DNA of 64,000 bases from Lanius collurio (Eukaryota; Chordata; Aves; Passeriformes; Laniidae): assembly GCA_020086605.1 (NCBI GenBank), contig JACBWW010000017.1, forward strand, positions 15,843,257 to 15,907,256, given 5' to 3'. A program made the translations under genes and the position numbers. Below the pieces are notes generated by a model. The model saw only the letters and a list, made by a program, of their open reading frames with translations, searched no databases and was not told the origin of the DNA. Shown in pieces: positions 11,551-26,435 of the stretch; position 1 is the stretch's first letter; each line of letters starts with the position of its first letter.

Positions 11551-13707
11551 GAAAATTGGCAAAGTCTAACATATTACACTACCTTTACTTTTGTTGAAAA
11601 CAATCAGATGAAAAATAATTATATCAGCTGGCATTACTTGGAGGGTTTTAGAAAACTGGTTTGTGAGGGAAAAGGGAGGTTAGGGGCTTAGAAGGTGTGG
11701 GGGGGTGTGTGAAGGTGTGCATGTACATACACCTCTGCCTGCTGGAAAATGTGAGACCGGGCTTCTCTGGTAGCAAGAGAGTTGTGAGCTAATTTTTTCT
11801 CATTTGAACTTGGTTCAGGTTTTAATTAGCACCCTCTTGGGTTATGTACATCCATGTATGTCTGGATATACCCATTTAAATCCAACTTTTGTTTTGGCAG
11901 TCACATAATAAAAGGCAAGAAAACTAAAAGCAGGCCATATAAATGACACATGGAAGCATGGATGTGATGTTTCTAAGTCCCTTTCTTACTTTTTGACAGT
12001 TGCAGTTTGTAGACAGATACTGGGTTTCAAAGAGGAAGATGTTCTAACATGATGCCTTTACTGCTTTTCTCATCTATTGAACTGCATTTTCAGGACATGA
12101 AAAGTGCTTGAATTTATAAAATAAGGAAAAAAATCATTGAAATTTTGTATTTCTTTCTTGAATGGCAGCTATTTTCCAAGCTTTAAAATTGGATTTGAGT
12201 ATGTTTTAGTATATATACTTTCCCTTACTTTCTACTACTCCATGTAAATTTCCTTTGTCTTACTTTCTACATTTAACTCTATAAAACATGTTTTCCTAAA
12301 GAAATGTTTGCAGTTTTTCTAATGCTTGCAAAATGTGATGCAATTGTAATTGAAAGGCAGCATAACCCAAAAATGGAAAGTTAAGGGTAAATACGTTGCC
12401 TATGATTAACAGAAAAAAATATAGGTGGTCTCATTAGCCTGATTTATCAAGGTTGTCAAGCAGATGACACTTCTTAGTAGGACAGGAAACAGAGCCAGAA
12501 GTTACAGAATGAGTTTCTCATTCAGAATAACTGGGCTCGGTTGCTGCCTTATCATTGGCTTTGTCCAAGTCACTAGGAAAGCAGATTCCTCCTCCTAATT
12601 CAAGAAAATACCCTGTTCTTACCTTACCAAGCTGTAGTGAGTGCCAGACAGGGGGGGGCTGTGAGGGCTGATACAAGGTAAGCACAGCCCTGCAATAGAT
12701 GGTGCTATTCCCACACTTCAGAATCAGGGTGTCCTGTGGTCTCTCCTCCACAAGTCATGTGCTGAGGAAGTCTTGATTTTATTTTTCTTTTCTTCTATGA
12801 TATTCTCAAAAAGAGCAAGATTATTAAAACTTTTTTCCCCACCTTCCTCCAGTAGTATTCAGCTTCCTTGCTTTGGGGTTTTTATTTGTTACCTACTATT
12901 ATCTCTCCCTACAGCAGTTTTACTCTACTAAATCAGGTCATTATTCATCTCAGTTTCCACACATTGCCCTCTCTCACTAAAGCAAGTAGAAGCTCATTCA
13001 TTCAATTCTAGTATGGAAAATACATTTTCAAAATGCTAGCCCTAACTGCTACGTGCTGGAATCAGCTTAACAATTTGTATCAAATTCTTTGTTCAGAAGA
13101 CAAAAGAACCAGCAAAGAGGATAATGGATTACCCACTGTCGTGTCTCATCTGGAAGTTATCTAAAGGCTGCTTTGATAAGTAGAGTGAGTCCCTGGTGTG
13201 ACTAATGTTGCACCATTATATTGTTATAACCTGTGAAACACAGAGATACCAGCCCCATAAAATACTGCTACAGAGCATCCAAACTGGGTAACAACAGTGA
13301 AGAAAACACTGGCATCTTATCCATTATATATATTGCATTAATATAAAAAAAAAAATATTTTTCAAGCAGGAGTGAGGTATTAGAAGTCTTTATACAAAAA
13401 AGCCTCTTGTTGATGAGGAGTTAGATGCTTTTAGCATGACATGAGATTATTTAGGTGAATGTAGACATCCACAAACAGAAACCTTATTACTTGTTTTCCT
13501 TGGAGTCACTATAATAATATGTAACTCTGTCAAAGAATGCCAGCATTTAACAACAGAGATAATCAGGGTAATGTGTTGTCCTCAGCTCTGCTGATGCCTG
13601 CCTGAAAAGGTGTAACTCCACTGGTCAAACATTTCCTGGACAGTTACTACAAGAACCCTGGTTTTCCTCTAATGCTACCCTCCAGTCAACTCACAGTACT
13701 TTAAGTA

Positions 13708-13885
13708 GCTCGTAAAAAAAACTCCCCATAAAAAAACCCCCAACAGAACAAACAACAATAACAGCCCACCAAAAAAACCCCTCCACAAAACAACAAGAAA
13801 CCAAAAAAAACCTACAAAAAAACCCCCCAAAAAACCCAAAAAACCCAAAACAACCAACCAACCAAAAAAAGCCAAACCAAAACCC
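13708..13885. repeat. A/C-rich low-complexity tract
   Basis: Runs of A broken by CCC, CCCC and CCAACC, with almost no G or T for about 170 bases. The glycine/phenylalanine-rich minus-strand frame here is a composition artefact. It may be a degenerated poly-A tail or a simple repeat of the AAAACCC/CCAA kind. Confidence 0.75.
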
Positions 13886-16868
13886 TAGTAATTTTTCAAA
13901 GAGTTTACCGAAAGCCTAATAAGGATTTTGTTTTATTCTTCTTTGTCTTCTCCTGGTTAAAGAAGCTGTGATATACAATAGCAGGTGTTTAACTCAATTG
14001 ACCCAAAGGACAGAATTGTATTTGTTAATGTGTCCTATTAGCTCTAAGCACTGTGTTTTTTTCTTTCCCTGTTGTACATTGTGGTGTCTGAAACATCCAC
14101 ATCAGTCACAAGCCTCTCAAAATTTCTTCTGTACAAAGAGGAGAACCCAGATATTCATAAGAATTGTTTAATGAATTTTGTATTCCTGCATTTAGCAAAT
14201 TGCTTTTGCCCTAAAATTAATCATTGTTCTTAAAGACTTGGATAGTGGTTATTTAAGAACAACTGAAGTAAGTTTATACATAAATAACCCAGGAAATAGA
14301 TTGTAGCAATAAACTCCAGGAATTCATAGGCAAGAGGGTCAATAGAAGTTAAGCAGTGACCCTGAAGTAATAACACATTATGGTTTTCAACTCCAATATA
14401 CTGACTGCAAAGGAACAAATTGATTTTTTTTAAAGCTTTGAAAATTAAACCAACCACAATAAAAGTGTTTTATTATATAACAGCCAAAAAAATGCAAACC
14501 CTGCCATAAAAGGTAGCCAAGTAAAACCAAACATCACCACAGAAACAGAAGGCAAGCTTCTATTTCTCCTATTTCAGGTGATTCCTCCCTAGGGCTGTGA
14601 TTCCCTAATTGCTTTATTGCTACCATTGATGGCAGGATTTGTCCTAGCTCTGGGGACCAGTGCAGTGTGACACTGCAGAGCTGGCTTTCTCTTGGAAGAG
14701 GGGAAGTTGAAGAAAGCATTCTGAGATGAAATAGAAGAAGAAATGAACAATTTATTATTAAAATGAATAACATTAAAAGCCCTGTTACAATCTAATCACA
14801 CAAGTTCCTAAAATCTCAGGATATTACCAAAAGCCAATATCTGTGCCTAAGGCATGTCCCATAGTGTCTGCACAGCAACTCCTCACTTCTCCTACGTACA
14901 GCATGTATCATCCTCCTCTAGGTAACTTAAAACCAGGCAGAGATTAGTCCTGTGTTACCAGTCCCTTAATCTCAGAGCCACTGCTTCCTCTTTTGCAGGG
15001 AAATCCAGACACCAGTTCAGCCTCTTTCAGGCTGCAACCTCTGTTAGCCTGCTGATGCCTCCTGCCATGGACAGGGCCCCTCCACACCAAGCTGCTCCAG
15101 CAGCTCTAGAGGCAGCTGTGGTACCACCATCCATCACCCTTGCACAAGCTCTTTTTTGGTCTTTTATGGCATCTGTCCCTCATTAGCTGCTTGGTAGAGG
15201 AAAAAGCAGGAGGAGAGTGGACTGGGGTGTTATTAACGTGTTCACTGCTGCGCTGTGAAGTGTACAGGGTTCATCATGGTCTTTGGTAGTTTCAACTGGT
15301 ATGACTGGGGCAAGAAGTTTCTAACTGTCAGATTAAAGCTGGCTGAAAAGTTTTGTCAGCTCAATTATATTCTGCATAAAGATCAGCTGCGCCCAAAATT
15401 GTTAAATTAGCAGGAACAGAAAGTTAAAAGTGGCATGATGTGATTGATCTGCATTGGTACTGGTCTCAGTAGTCATTTCTTGAAATCAAATTTTCCTGTA
15501 AATCAAATTTTCTTGCAGCTCACAAAGAAATGTGTTTGAGGTTTGAGGAGAATGCAGTAGAGGTGTGGTAAAGATATTTGTTATGAAAACCTGAAGTATC
15601 TTCATTTTTTTGTTACCATTGCTCAGAAATACCAGTGCTAAAAGCTCTCATTCTACTTTTTGATTGATTGCTGTGGTTATGAAAAACCAAACAATTTCCT
15701 CAGATCTTGGCTCTGCATTGATCATGTATTAAAAAAGCTGTCAGGAAAGTAATTGCATTTTAAAATGTATAAAGCATGTGCAAATTTGTTTTTATCTGTA
15801 TGAGTTCTTATGTATTTGTATTTCAAGTTTAGAAACAGAAAAAGAAGAAAATACTGTTCAATGAGACAAACCACCTTTATTCTGGGTACCTGGAGGACCC
15901 AAAATATAACATTTGCTGGGAACTATAGAGTAGAAAACTTGTGCTGAACATTGTTCCTTATACAGTAACATATAACTATATTCCAATTCCCTCCTTCCCC
16001 TTTATTAAATAATGTGCAGCACAAGAAAAAAAGAGAAAAAAAAATTCTGAATACTCAGGACTGAAGGTAAATAAAGTCAACTTTTATATACTGAAATAAA
16101 ATCATCTATTAGAAATACTGCTGAAATAGTATCTCAAATTGAATTTTAAAAATGTATCTCCAGATACCAAATATAGTTTGGTCTGCTGTGAGGATAGGCA
16201 GATCTTTAATATCTGCAGACACAAATAAACACTCCAGAATTTGGTGGATTTTCTACAATAGGTTCAATTAACCCTGCATTGTAAGGCACTCAGCGGTCTC
16301 TGATAATGGGAAAGGCACAGACGAGTAAACATTGCATTATCCGGTTTCTTATTTCCAGTTGGCAGTATCCTTTCAAGGGCTACTTATTATTTATTCAAGC
16401 AACACTTGCATCTTTAAGTTTCAAAGCTTTGGAAGGAAAAGTAAATCCTTTGTCATTTATTACTACTAAGCTAAGTCTTTGTTCAGCCATATTACTGATG
16501 ACATTAACTGGGGACATCAGTTTGATTAACCATGAGAACCAAGGTGAAGTGGTCTCTGACTGGTTTGTGGTCTTCAGCAGGCACTGGACGCAAAGGAGCC
16601 GGAGCAAAGCTCTGTGTTCACAACTTTACCATGTGGCACATTTGGTCCCAAACACATGGTCAGCTCCATCAGGACCTGTGACCACTTGAAAATGGGAGAC
16701 AAAACTTGTCAATCTCGAGCCTGGAAGCAGTGGGCTTGGGCAAATCCCTAGGTGCAGACTCACAAGCAGTGTCCCACTGGAGCAGGGAATGCTGTGAATG
16801 AGGCACTGCTCTGGGGAAGGTGCCAACAACCAAGTCTCCCTATAAAGTAAACAAAGTAAGACAGTTCT

Positions 16869-16916
16869 AGAGGAAGATGCTTTCCACCAGGCAGAGGAAG
16901 ATGTTTTCCACTCAGG
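16869..16916. repeat. Direct duplication of about 24 bases
   Basis: The unit AGAGGAAGATGCTTTCCACC is followed directly by a second copy with a C-to-T change and a diverged end. It is local replication slippage in non-coding DNA. Confidence 0.75.
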
Positions 16917-19900
16917 AGAAGCAAATCTTATGGTGAGAAGTCCTGAGTCTGCCTTCTCAGCGCTTTCTAGCACTTAGCCACACATCTGCAAATCTGTATC
17001 TTTAAATTTGAGTTCATAGCGTGAAAGCCCCTTCATAGATCAGATTTTGGATAATAAAATAACTTCCTTCAAATCTCTGATGGGGACTGAGTCTTGATGT
17101 CTGATCCTGGCTTCTGAAAGACATTTCTTCAGGTCATGAAGAAGACATTTTCTTTCAACGGATTAGTCATGAAATTGCATGATGCATAAGAACCAGAAAT
17201 CAACATCCCTATGCATCAATCTCTTGCCTCTGATTCTCTGGCAGTGAATCTCACATTCACTCTAAAAGTGCGTGTTTTCAAGAGAATTTGTGGAGAGTGT
17301 GTAGAGCTTGCCTTTACCTATGTACTTTTTAGGAAAATGAGTAGATATGGGGTTGACAGCTGTTTTGTTTTGCCTCTCACTCCTTCCCATCAGAAGAGTA
17401 ACATAGTCAGAAATATTCACATCTCACCATTCTGAGACAAATGCACAACCCAGCAGGTAATTGTCCTGCCCTTATTTGTGAACATACATGTGGACAATGT
17501 TTCATCCTGCTACAAGGAGAAGTTCAGCATGATCTGGTCACCAGATTGGTGCAGGGAGACTGAAGTTTTCACAGGTCTCAGACAGGATATTTGGCTTTAC
17601 TTGCTTGGATAAAGTGGTCTGAATTATTGTGTTGCACTGCATAAACCTAAATCCTTTCATCTGGAGAAGGGAGATCCAGACTTGTATTCTGCCTCAGTTC
17701 CTACATTTAAACTGAACCTCAATTACTGTCTGCCCACCCAATAGTTTCATTATGGATCAAGCATCTAACAAGGATATCCTAATGTTAGGGGACACATAAG
17801 CTCTCTACATGGTTGTAACAAGTTTAAAAATTAATATAGAATATTGAATGTTTTTCACCAAACTCCTTTACAGAATACTAGGATCAAAGTATATTATCCA
17901 GGGAGATTATCTGTATGGATATGTGTCAGTTCCAGGAATTGTTAGTTTTAATTTCCACCTGTAAAACTAAAAAAAGGCTTAGCACAAATGTAGTATTGTT
18001 TTCAAACCTGAAGAAGATTTAACCTCTTTTGTAGCTGGTCATTTCTCTTTTTTGCTAGTTATCACATTTTTTTTAGTGAGGGGGAAAGGAGAAAATCATG
18101 GATCCTGCTGGGGCTGTAGCTGCTCTCATTTCCCTTGCTTTGTTCCCTCTATGCTGGTCTTGGTGTGAGCAGTAGCCCTGTGTAAGCACCCTGCTTCTTC
18201 CTCTGGTGGGAGAAGAGACTCAGGGGTTTGATGGTTGCAGCTCTGGGACTATGTTAAGGGAAGAGATGTGTGTGCACGAAGGCTAGAGGTGTTATAGGGA
18301 AGGAACAGAGGGAAGGAAAGGGAAGGAAGGGGGTTTTGAGGCCAATGCCTGGGCAAGAGGAGTCCTTTAGAGAAGCTGGAGAGCAGCATTTGTATTAGGT
18401 TTCACAAGGCATGCAAGGACACAACTCAGGCAGTCCTTTCTGTCTTCCGCATGCAGGGTGCACACGAGGTGAACATCAAGTGACAGGGGGCTGCTGGTTG
18501 AAATGAGGAGGTTTAGGAGTGTGATCCGGATGGAGATGAGGGTTAAAGGTTTCCTTTTTCCTTGTTGTGAAAAAGGAAAAAACTACTTAGCCATTAAACA
18601 GTTAAGAACAGCTGCTTTACCTGCTCAGACCTTTAGTGCTTAAGGCAGTTAAGATGCAAATCACAGCAATGAAATTCAAGAATGTATTCCAGTAAAGCTT
18701 AGGCAATACCTTCAGCAGATGCTTAAAAGTTAAACATGCTTAAAAACATCACTGAATTTTCCCCTTCAACAGACCTAGTCTGAAATGTGTCATTTACTGT
18801 AGTACCATTTCTAGCTTCATAAGTAGAAACTAACTTGTGCTTCTCACCATTTCATGGATATTAAACAGAAGCTGATAGGCACTTCAACTTTTACGGGGAT
18901 TTAGTAAGACTAGTTAATATATATTACTGCTTAGGAAAAGCTGATATCATATAAGGACAGAATTTTGTGTCTCTGAAAATATATTAATATTTTAGTAGTC
19001 TTATATAACATCTTTTGATGTAAAACTAATCCCACCTTAGAGTATCCCCAATTGTTCACATTGCATAATCATCAATTAGTACATGATGTATTTTCTGATA
19101 ATTTAGGGTGTCACTAATCACACAAAAAATAACCAAACAACTGTGGCCATGGCTTGTCTTATATGGTTTGTATAACCTTGATTTTGATGGCACTGCACTG
19201 GAATGACTGACATGACTAAAATGAAGCACAAGCCATATACTTTGCTGTAATGTGGTCAGAGGAAGGCTTGCTAAGGCATTTCACTGGAGTCCTTGTGCTA
19301 GCTTTAGAACCAGTATACCTGTTCTTTTCTGATCAATCATGAACATGTTATACAAAAGTACACTACAAACTAGGCTACTGAATGAGTTACACATAACTTC
19401 AAGGTCTATTTTTACTATTTTTAAGGGTTGCTAGTAATGTTTAACAGCAACAATGCACAGCTTTACATTCAAAAATAATATAAAAAATGTTATGTCATAA
19501 CAGAAAAGATTAACAGAAAACTACTTTAATGATTAGTCTAATTTTTTATTATGCTGTTCTTAGAATTCAATATAACACGTACCCCAAAATACAATATAAA
19601 ATACATATTTTATATGAAATTTATATATAATGCATAAAATATATAAACAAGAATAGAAGATAGTAATATATTATGCATGTATAAAAATTAACACTCATTT
19701 ACAATTTAGGTTGTCAGGGTATCGTTAAAGGAATTAATTTCACAGGGAGTTGTTAAATATATACAGATACAGCATATTCTAAAAAATACCAATGCCTAAA
19801 TTTTTATTCTAGGCAAGATATCTTTAACAGTAGTGATGGCTTTTTGATTACTTTAAACTTATTCATGACTGTTAAGGTTAAGAGTTCCCAATGTGCCCCA

Positions 19901-21084
19901 CTGTTCTTCAACATGGCTCAGATCAAATATTTTGGGCATTTCCTTTGGGCAGTTTGCCATTGTTCTATTGGATTGGAAGTTACAGCAATTTGACTGGTAT
20001 GTCTTTCAATCTTTTTTTTTCCCCCCCTTAGCTATTGAAAGCAAGTACTGTTGTGTCTGTACTGCAGCTGAAGCAGTTTTGCAATTGAAAACTTGCATGT
20101 TTGCTTTCTGCTTACACAAGAATCTATTTTGATACAGAGTTCTGTTGACTGCTGCATAAAGTAGCAAGTGCTATCACCCAGAAAAAGTACAGCTTTAAGA
20201 AAATAGTAATACTTCTCTGTTATCTTGAAAAGGCTGTCTGTGTGATTTATATTGCTGGCAGTGTATTAAATGTGTCATGTGGGTGTCAGAGAAGTACAAA
20301 ATATCTTCTGTTATACAGGCTCCTCCTGCAAGTCTGTTCTTGGGTCCTCCTTAACATATCTACTTTTTTAGCATAATATAAATGGAAACATGGCATGAAG
20401 TACTTTTGCAGTGCACTTTAAATCTGTAGTCAATAGTTTCCTAATATAAAGTAGTCATAGCAATATGCACTCACTATTCACATTTTATTAAGGACAGAAT
20501 GTGTCATGAAGCTTGAAGCTATGTAAAGAAAAATGGTTAAATTAAAAAGAATTTCTCCTTGGTGGGCTGTTTCTTTTCTTTCCTCAAATGTTTCTTGTGG
20601 AATTTAAATTCACTACTTAAAACACTCATTAAGCAAATTTTTACACTGTATGGTATTGTAGATCTCTGGAACACTGTTGGTCCTTTGGGCATAGTTTCAA
20701 ACAGATTAGGCCATTTTAATAGATTAAAGCCAAAACCAGAACCATCTGTGCCCATTCCTGTGTCTGCAAACCACGTCTCACCCAAAAGTAAGCAAGCAAC
20801 CAATGAATCTTTTATTTTCCTGCCTACATTTCTCTACCAAGTTACCTGAGTCTTTCTAATGGCAACCCGATTTGAGGTTTACCCCCAAAAAAGAGTGAAC
20901 TGGGGCATTTCTGATGAGTAAACCACACAACACAGAGATACTTGTAATTTTCCTTCATGTGAACTAAGACCTTTCTATTCAGCAAAGGCGAATCTGCTAA
21001 CAAATATACCATTTCAGACAGGGGATTTGGATTTTCTTTCCAAATTGAAACTTACAGGGGATTTGAGTGTACCCAGTTAAAAAA

Positions 21085-21120
21085 ACAACTGACCAACCAA
21101 CCAACCAACCAACCATCCAA
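21085..21120. repeat. (ACCA)n microsatellite
   Basis: About seven tetranucleotide units of ACCA with one unit changed to ATCC at the right end. Confidence 0.85.
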
Positions 21121-21353
21121 AACTCCACATATATTTTTCATTCTGAAGAAGATACCACTTTCATAAACCATATTGATAGATTATTAACATGTTGGTGAAA
21201 ATTATTCAGAATTGTAAATATTTAATTCTCTTAGGTTCTTGCCACTGGAGAAACAGAAGTTCTATAGTCAATAATTCTGGTACCTGCCCACCAAACATGC
21301 ATCCAGCTTCCACAGCTATTTGTTCTGCACCATTCTCCAGGTTCCCACTGAGA

Positions 21354-21425
21354 CTCACAAACCACAGAGGATATTTGGAGTTGAAAAGGACCCACGAGGT
21401 TCACTGAATCCAGCTCCTAAGTGAA
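21354..21425 (-). mobile_element. CR1 LINE 3'-end fragment, minus strand
   Basis: On the plus strand it reads CACAGAGGATATTTGGAGTTGAAAAGGACCCACGAGG then a diverged TCACTGAATCCAGCTCC. This is the complement of the CR1 3' end, where birds carry a variant close to GTTGGAAGGGACCCACAAGG. It is truncated after about 70 bases. The family match is recalled from general knowledge of bird CR1 elements. Confidence 0.6.
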
Positions 21426-23287
21426 CAGCCCATACTGCTGGTGGTCCAAGGGTCTTTTGATGGGATTCAGTCTTCAAACTTCATTGAGGTGACATTGAAG
21501 CCTAAGATTTTCTCTGACTAGAAGAATTAAAAATTATATTTAATCCTGTTATCTAAGCATGGCTGTTTTACAGGCAACTGGGGCAGTCTCTGTGCAAAGT
21601 TCTAAGGTAACCAGTAGATATCAGTGATAGATCAGCTCCAGAACCATGCTAGTTAAATCAGAAAAATAAGTATGTTGCTCTTATTGCAAATTCATTCTGA
21701 AACAGCAAAAATTCAACACCAAACTTGTCTGCCTTATTCTTATATGGTTACTTTGTTGTGTGTCAAATGGAAGAGTATTAATTGTCTTCAGTGAACTGCC
21801 CCTCCCCACCATGTGCCTTATGTTCCTTCCCCAGGGGTGTATTCACTCAAACGACAGGCAGGGCACAGCCCTTCCCACACCAGATAGTGTAGGGTGATGG
21901 AGGAAAACAATGCTTCAAATGTCTGAGATGTTATGATTTAGGTACAAATTCTTCACTACAGTCTGGAACTATCTGAAAATTATTTGACCTAATGATGCGA
22001 GTCTGTTCAATGAGCAATGACAATGAAACAAAGATAAAACAAGTTACTTAAAACACTGATATTAAGATCCCAAAAGTTAAGAGTTTCAAGCCATATTTTG
22101 CCTATTAANNNNNNNNNNNNNNNNNNNNNNNNNNNNNNNNNNNNNNNNNNNNNNNNNNNNNNNNNNNNNNNNNNNNNNNNNNNNNNNNNNNNNNNNNNNN
22201 NNNNNNNNNNNNNNNNNNNNNNNNNNNNNNNNNNNNNNNNNNNNNNNNNNNNNNNNNNNNNNNNNNNNNNNNNNNNNNNNNNNNNNNNNNNNNNNNNNNN
22301 NNNNNNNNNNNNNNNNNNNNNNNNNNNNNNNNNNNNNNNNNNNNNNNNNNNNNNNNNNNNNNNNNNNNNNNNNNNNNNNNNNNNNNNNNNNNNNNNNNNN
22401 NNNNNNNNNNNNNNNNNNNNNNNNNNNNNNNNNNNNNNNNNNNNNNNNNNNNNNNNNNNNNNNNNNNNNNNNNAGTAGCTTTTTCTGTGAAGGTGCTTAG
22501 GAACTTCCATTTTTGTTCTCATATAAATTCTTCCCACTCCTTCTCCCTCTCTTCCCACACACAGACTAAAAATGAAAAACAGAAGATGTCGGTTTTTGAC
22601 AGACGCATTACTGCAAGTTATGTGTATTTATTAAGCTCTTTCTATCTAATTTATACAAACAGAGAGAGGCCTGGAAAATGATTGTGTATGGGAGCATTTG
22701 CATGCACACTTGTAAGGAAGATTATTTAGTGAAAATCTTCCTATCACATATATATATTAATGAAATTTTGAGTCAATTAAAACAGTATGAATGGGATTCA
22801 TATTATTAAATCTGGACATCTCCATTGCAGACATAATGTCCAGACTGCCTTCACAGGCAACAAAAAGAATTAAGAGCTGCTAGAATTCAATGTACTGCAA
22901 TCTAGGGTAGGAATCTACCTGAGGACAAGATTAATTTAACCCCTGCCAACTTGATGGCTACAAAAAGTAGACATTTTTTTTAGTTCCAGTGTTTTTACTT
23001 GGCAGCATGTCTGATTAAGATGCAGCAGATCAGATCAAAGATCTAAGTAATCCAAGAGCCTATCTCCAGCTGTGTGAGCTAAATAAACAGGTAATGAAAA
23101 AGTCAAAAGTTGTGCCTGAGGCCTCAGCCCCAGCTGAGCAAATAATGAAGGAACTGTAAGGGGGAGCTGAGGACACCCTTGTCTTCAGGATGATCTCAGC
23201 AGGCATATGCATGGCACTCTGGAGACAGAACTTAAAGAGGACAGTGATGTCAAGGAGGAACTGGGTGCCACAAACACCATGGAAACA
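21426..23287. other. Intergenic sequence containing an assembly gap
   Basis: Apart from the N run at 22109-22473, I see no supported exon or repeat here. Confidence 0.45.
22109..22473. other. Assembly gap (365 N)
   Basis: All positions are N. The flanks are ordinary AT-rich sequence, so the gap is more likely due to a repeat or coverage problem than to a CpG island. Confidence 0.99.
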
Positions 23288-23345
23288 TAGGACTACAAGT
23301 ACATTTATGTTGAAAAGGACTTCTGGATGCCATCTAACCTATCCT
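23288..23345 (-). mobile_element. Short CR1-like 3'-end relic
   Basis: The plus strand carries TTTATGTTGAAAAGGACTTC and GGATGCCATCTAACCT, which resemble the complement of a CR1 terminus (GGTTGGAAAAGACTTCcaggATCATCtagtCCAACC type). It is short and diverged, so this is tentative. Confidence 0.4.
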
Positions 23346-26300
23346 CTAGGTAAAACCCATAATAACTTCAAAATTGGATCGCGTGGTTGATCAGTTTTAT
23401 CATCTTCATAATACATCAGGCTGCTGCTGGTGAAACAGGGAAAGGATGAGGGAAAGTCACCATCAGCAAACACCTGGGCTGCATCCCTGGGCATATCCAC
23501 TGTAATGACCAGCAGATGCAGGAAAGCATGGAGGCATGGGGCACCAGTGCAAAACACAGGTATGGCTGCACCAGTGCAACCACTGAACCCACAGGGAGCT
23601 CTGAGCAAGGCTCGAGCCCGTCAGCATTGGCAAGGAGACAGGCACACAGACACGTGGTGAACTTCAGGTTTTGCAAACCGCAGATCCTGCTCCCCTTCGA
23701 AACCTCTTCCAAACTGAGAAGTTGTAGCCAGTGGCAGATGTTGAGGCAAGTATTGGAACAAGCAGCAAATACAGTGATCCTTTCTAAGACATGGTCTGGC
23801 AATCTGTGTGTGAAACATGATTGTTGTACTGCAAGTATACCTTGGATTGAAATGAAGATTAGTCAAACCCAAAAGACTTGGTTGCTTGTATTCCTTACGA
23901 TTGTGAGACCTCAGGAACAAAACAACTCTGAGAAGACCATAACAACCCCACTGAAAGTGGTATTGGGTATTGTTGAAAGTTTGTCTTGTAATTTATTTCT
24001 GCTGTTACCTTGGATCATTAGTGTACAAACGTTTAAATTAGACTAGATATAGTTTTCATTGTCTGTATAGAATATTTGTTTTCCAATTTATTCCCAGAAA
24101 ACAGGTCACTTGAAAAAAAAGAATTTTTATTACATAAAGTTTATGACAATACCAGCATAATCTTCCAGAGGGTATTTAGTCAGGGGATATTATAAATTGG
24201 AAGAAGTAAGAAATCTACATAGAAAATGTTATCAATATATTTTCCTTTATATTCATATCCTGCATATTTCCTTTATATTTGTTCTTTAGATTTTGAAATT
24301 GAAATTGTGGAAAGGATTACTGAGAATATGAATCCTATGAATTTGGTTTAAAGTACTGAAAAATTTCAGAAAATTAAATAAAAGGTAAAATTTATGTCTT
24401 AAACATTTCAGTCTGGGGCTGTTAGTCAGCTGAAACAATAACCATATATTGAATATAATTAAATCTGCTATTCTTTATGAAATGAGAAGAGAAAAAAATA
24501 TTGAAGTTCAGGAAGATTAAAAGTCTGAATTTCAGCACTTTCTTTGTAAACATTCTGTCAATTATAAAAATTAAAAATTATTTTGGTGCAAGGCCTACCT
24601 TGTTTCAGAGATTATCCAGAAGAGTCACAGTTCTCTCAGGAGATAATTACTGATGAGTAATAAAATGTTCCTTGAGTTCTTCTATAGAAATTCTTTATAA
24701 TCATCTACTTTTATTTGGGACATTAAAATATGATTACCATAAACAGTAAATTAAATATGTTTTTTTCATAAGGGAGAAAGTGATAAAAGTCTACTATAAC
24801 TATTGTTAATCTTATCCTTTTCATTATTGTAATTTTTTACAGATATACATAGCATGACAAAATGAATGGAGATTTAAGAACTGTAGCATAACCAGCATTT
24901 TGGTGTTAAATGAAATTCTGCAAGCAGTGCTAGTCTACTGCAGAATAAACGAGAATTTGAGTACCTGGGCTTGACCATGTAGGAATGTTCAATGCCTGTT
25001 TATAATGCAGAGATCAATCATCTCACACAGATTTATCAAAACATCAGAGTTCAGAAGCTGGACGCACTTGGCACTTTCTTGTATCAAGTATATTCTCTGC
25101 ATCTCAACCTAACAGGTACAAATATAATAAGAAAGTTCTATGTTTCAGTGATACTAATCTTGTTTCAGAAAGAAAACAGCATTTCCTTATTTAAAACCTT
25201 AATGAATAACATTTGGTAACTTTCAACTAAAGGACATTAAAGCAGGTGTGTGTATGAATGCAGCAGAGAGGCACCCATGAGCACATTGCTGGAAAGGTGT
25301 GGGGAGAATGATGGGCAAATGTCACACCTTGTTACTTCTGCTCCCCATGAAAAAACATGCCAATTAGACAAAAAAAAATCTAAAAAATCAAAAAGTAGTT
25401 CTGTGGCCCCAGGTAGAAAGATCTGTAGATATATGGAAAGATATATAGTTGTATAGATATAGGTTACAGTTATGCTATGAAGAAAAAGTGAAAGAAAAAC
25501 AAAACACCACCAAACCCAAACCAAGGAGCCCTGTGCACAATGGAATGAAGCCAGCCATCAGTATGCTTTTCTGTCTGGAATCTCAAAAGTCTAATAAATG
25601 TCAAGAAATTCAGCTTTCCCTGAATGAAGGTATTAACAGAGATACCATCTACAGTGCGGATGTCTGTTTTTATGCAATTTGTAGGAGTTTAGTAACTTTT
25701 AAAATTTGCCAATGGGTTTAAAATTAAGCAGACTGTAGAAATACAGTAAGGGAAAAAACACAAACACAGCAGGAACACTTAAGCCTTCAAGCTAAAAATG
25801 ACGATCATGTAATGCAAGTGGATATTATGAAAGATGACATTTTGTCAGGTTATTTAAAGCATAAACACTGTTACAAGCTATGCCTGGTACCACAGAGGAT
25901 GACAATCAAAATCACAAGGCAGTCCAGAATTCCTCCCTGATATCTTTCTCATGGAGGCATGGGCTGACATAAGTTTCAGCTGTGTGGGAGGCCAACCTAT
26001 TCAGCAGAAATATGGTTTCCTGAACATGCCCATTTCCACCCTCTGTCAACCACAAAGCTAAATTTATCAGTAGCACTGTGGTCAGCACTACAGAACCGTA
26101 GAGCTGACCAGAGGGAAATTTGTTCAGATATAACTATCAAGGTTAATAATAAAAATATTTTTTAAAAATAAGTATATATACTGGTATGTCACATAGATGA
26201 ATCACATGCTGAGCTGATATTCAAATCCGTGATTCATGACCACTCTTGATTTAGTTCAATATGTTTCTAATTCTATAAAGACTTTTCTTTTGCGTCTGCA

Positions 26301-26435
26301 TCTTGGAACACTAAAAGAGTTAGTAAAAATCTCTTTCTACTGCTAAATTACAGAATAATTTAAGTTATCATTTCTCAAATAATAGACACAAAATTATGAT
26401 TCCCAAACATTAAGAATTTGGATTTGATCAAACAC
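23346..26435. other. Intergenic sequence downstream of the gene
   Basis: Several overlapping open frames at 23.3-24.0 kb lie in a mildly GC-richer patch, but none shows domain motifs or splice context, and frames are open on both strands at once, which is typical of chance. The rest is AT-rich with no recognised element. Confidence 0.45.

Larger units (their letters stand above)
11551..21350. other. Intergenic sequence, no gene recognised
   Basis: No supported exon or RNA gene. It contains an A/C-rich tract (13708-13885), a short direct duplication (16869-16916) and AT-rich stretches (19560-19680). The segment 14550-15250 is richer in GC, with an LTR-like TTTATTATTAAA patch, but I could not match it to a known repeat. 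Confidence 0.45.

Noticed and set aside
14550..15250. GC-richer stretch with TTTATTATTAAA, possible old LTR
   Set aside because: I could not match its ends or any internal phrase to a known repeat, so it stays unassigned.
23346..24046. Overlapping open frames up to 176 residues on both strands
   Set aside because: Open on both strands at once in a GC-richer patch with no motif or splice support.
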